In this document: positions 62,939 through 64,000 of the stretch, piece by piece
Layout of the letters: every line of letters starts with the position of its first letter
Numbering within the stretch: position 1 is the first letter of the stretch
The notes under the pieces: generated by a model
Told to the model about the DNA's origin: nothing
The model's database searches: none
What the model saw: the letters and a program-made list of their open reading frames with translations, nothing else
Position numbers and translations under genes: made by a program
NCBI RefSeq assembly: GCF_024764775.1
Contig: NZ_JALIGC010000039.1
Coordinates: forward strand, 1 to 64,000
Reading direction: 5' to 3'
Length of the DNA: 64,000 bases
From: Scandinavium manionii
GTDB lineage: Bacteria; Pseudomonadota; Gammaproteobacteria; Enterobacterales; Enterobacteriaceae

Positions 62939-64000
62939 GCTTTCACCTCGGCGGACTGGGTGGCTTTACGTTGATGAATATCGCTCAGGATTTCATAGAA
63001 TCGTTTCTCGGTAATTTCATAGCGAGCCAGCGGGATCAGGCTTATCAGGGTTAACACGCCAGGGACCATCGTAAATAACAGGCCAATCCACATCGCGGTT
63101 TCGGTGGCCTGGACCTGATGCGGGATATAACCCGCCCATGACAACATAAAGCCGCCAATTGCGCCGCCCAGCGCCCCGGATAATTTGGTTTTGAAGATAT
63201 TCAGGGAGAAAACCATGCCTTCAGAACGGTTACCACTGCGCCATTCCCCATATTCCACACAGTCTGCTACCATTGAATACAGTGATATTTGACCAATACC
63301 GCCGCAGAAGGGGGCTAAGGCGCCGACAATAAATATCATGGTGATATTGGACTGAAAGAAAAATAGCAGCATACAGGCGAAGGCCATCACCGCACTGCTA
63401 TAAAGCGCAGTATTCTTTTTGCCTATTTTTGCCGAGATAAACGGCGATGCCACGGCACCCAGGACTTGTGCGATCATCGAAACCGTTAAGAAAACACCTA
63501 ACATCATTTCGACATTTAAATTATAAATAAAGAAGTAAAGCTGAAATGTTCCGCGAATAACGCCGATCATTTCTAACAGGAACATGCCAACCAGCAGCAG
63601 TCTTAACGGACGATGCTGTTTTAATAAGGTCCAGAACCCTTTAAAGCTCTGGCGCTCTTTTCGTGGCACAGTATGTTTTTCTTTGACGCCGAAAAAGGTG
63701 ATGAGCATACAAATAAGAAATACAACGCTATAAATTAACGCCACACCCCACCAGCTTCCGACATATTTCACCAGCCACAATGTCGATGCACTTACAGAAA
63801 GAAAACCGAAGGTCGCAATCGTGCGTGGAATAGTAATGACTTTGGTGCGCTCGGTCGGGTTTTGCGTTATAGCGGCGGACAGTGACCAATAGGGAATGTC
63901 GATAATTGCAAAGCAAACACTCCATAAAATATATGTCGAGTAGGCATAAACCAGCTTGCCCGCCTCAGAGAAATCGGGGCTCAAAAAACAGGCGACGGTA
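62935..64000 (-). CDS. GPH-family sugar symporter (5' end beyond the window)
   Basis: About 355 residues of a glycoside-pentoside-hexuronide:cation symporter (MelB/LacS-like MFS); the open frame runs through the window edge, so the N-terminal 80-110 residues are missing. Family signatures: AIIDIPYWSLSAAITQNPTERT, and VADCVEYGEWRSGNRSEGMVFSLNIFKTKLSGA, followed by the last membrane helices. It probably brings an alpha-galactoside across the inner membrane for the GH36 enzyme, whose start overlaps its stop codon by 4 nt. Sodium or proton coupling cannot be told. The operon promoter and any regulator lie outside. Confidence 0.9.
   Translation of the reverse strand, partial: TVACFLSPDFSEAGKLVYAYSTYILWSVCFAIIDIPYWSLSAAITQNPTERTKVITIPRTIATFGFLSVSASTLWLVKYVGSWWGVALIYSVVFLICMLITFFGVKEKHTVPRKERQSFKGFWTLLKQHRPLRLLLVGMFLLEMIGVIRGTFQLYFFIYNLNVEMMLGVFLTVSMIAQVLGAVASPFISAKIGKKNTALYSSAVMAFACMLLFFFQSNITMIFIVGALAPFCGGIGQISLYSMVADCVEYGEWRSGNRSEGMVFSLNIFKTKLSGALGGAIGGFMLSWAGYIPHQVQATETAMWIGLLFTMVPGVLTLISLIPLARYEITEKRFYEILSDIHQRKATQSAEVKA

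Overview
The window is chromosomal DNA from a member of the Enterobacteriaceae, close to Enterobacter, Citrobacter, Salmonella and Klebsiella. Most genes match E. coli K-12 proteins in length, catalytic residues and order. The run from the 5S rRNA through kgtP, yfiM, pssA, patZ, tapT, trxC, yfiF, ung, grcA, srmB, trmN6, nadB, rpoE-rseABC, lepAB, rnc-era-recO-pdxJ-acpS, yfhL, yfhH, pgpC, tadA, mltF, purL, glmY, glrK-qseG-glrR and glnB is the E. coli 57-58 min backbone. Identifications rest on recognised sequences and motifs; no database search was run.

Layout. 1-0.17 kb: 3' end of an rRNA operon (5S and terminator). 0.2-11.7 kb: transport, phospholipid, acetylation, RNA modification and repair genes, plus the FNR-controlled spare glycyl radical protein GrcA. 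11.8-17.3 kb: trmN6, nadB and the sigma-E envelope-stress operon behind a sigma-E promoter. 17.4-24 kb: the lepAB and rnc-to-acpS operons; the rnc leader carries a 13-bp hairpin of the kind RNase III cuts. 24-32.3 kb: yfhL to purL. 32.3-36.8 kb: the sRNA GlmY with a sigma-54 promoter and GlrR sites, then glrK-qseG-glrR and glnB.

36.9-43.9 kb holds the lysine-decarboxylase acid-resistance locus cadC-cadBA with dtpC, between glnB and hmp. As I recall this is the Salmonella arrangement; in E. coli the cad locus lies elsewhere. hmp and glyA follow, divergent, with NsrR and PurR sites between them.

47-56 kb is an accessory island of AT-rich genes: a LysR-type regulator, an 800-bp non-coding stretch, and a complete chaperone-usher fimbrial operon (pilin, chaperone, usher, three minor pilins, two-domain adhesin).

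56.1-64 kb is a second accessory unit on the minus strand. It contains a GPH sugar symporter (cut by the window end), a cytoplasmic GH36 alpha-galactosidase, a ChiP-like outer-membrane porin, an exported 977-residue clan GH-D glycosidase with extra C-terminal modules, and a small ChiQ-like lipoprotein. It reads as a complete path for an alpha-galactoside: porin entry, periplasmic trimming, symport and cytosolic hydrolysis. The chitoporin-type porin and lipoprotein in an alpha-galactoside operon, with a possible ChiX sRNA pairing site over the porin ribosome-binding site, is the most unusual system I see. No tRNA, CRISPR, IS element or prophage was found.
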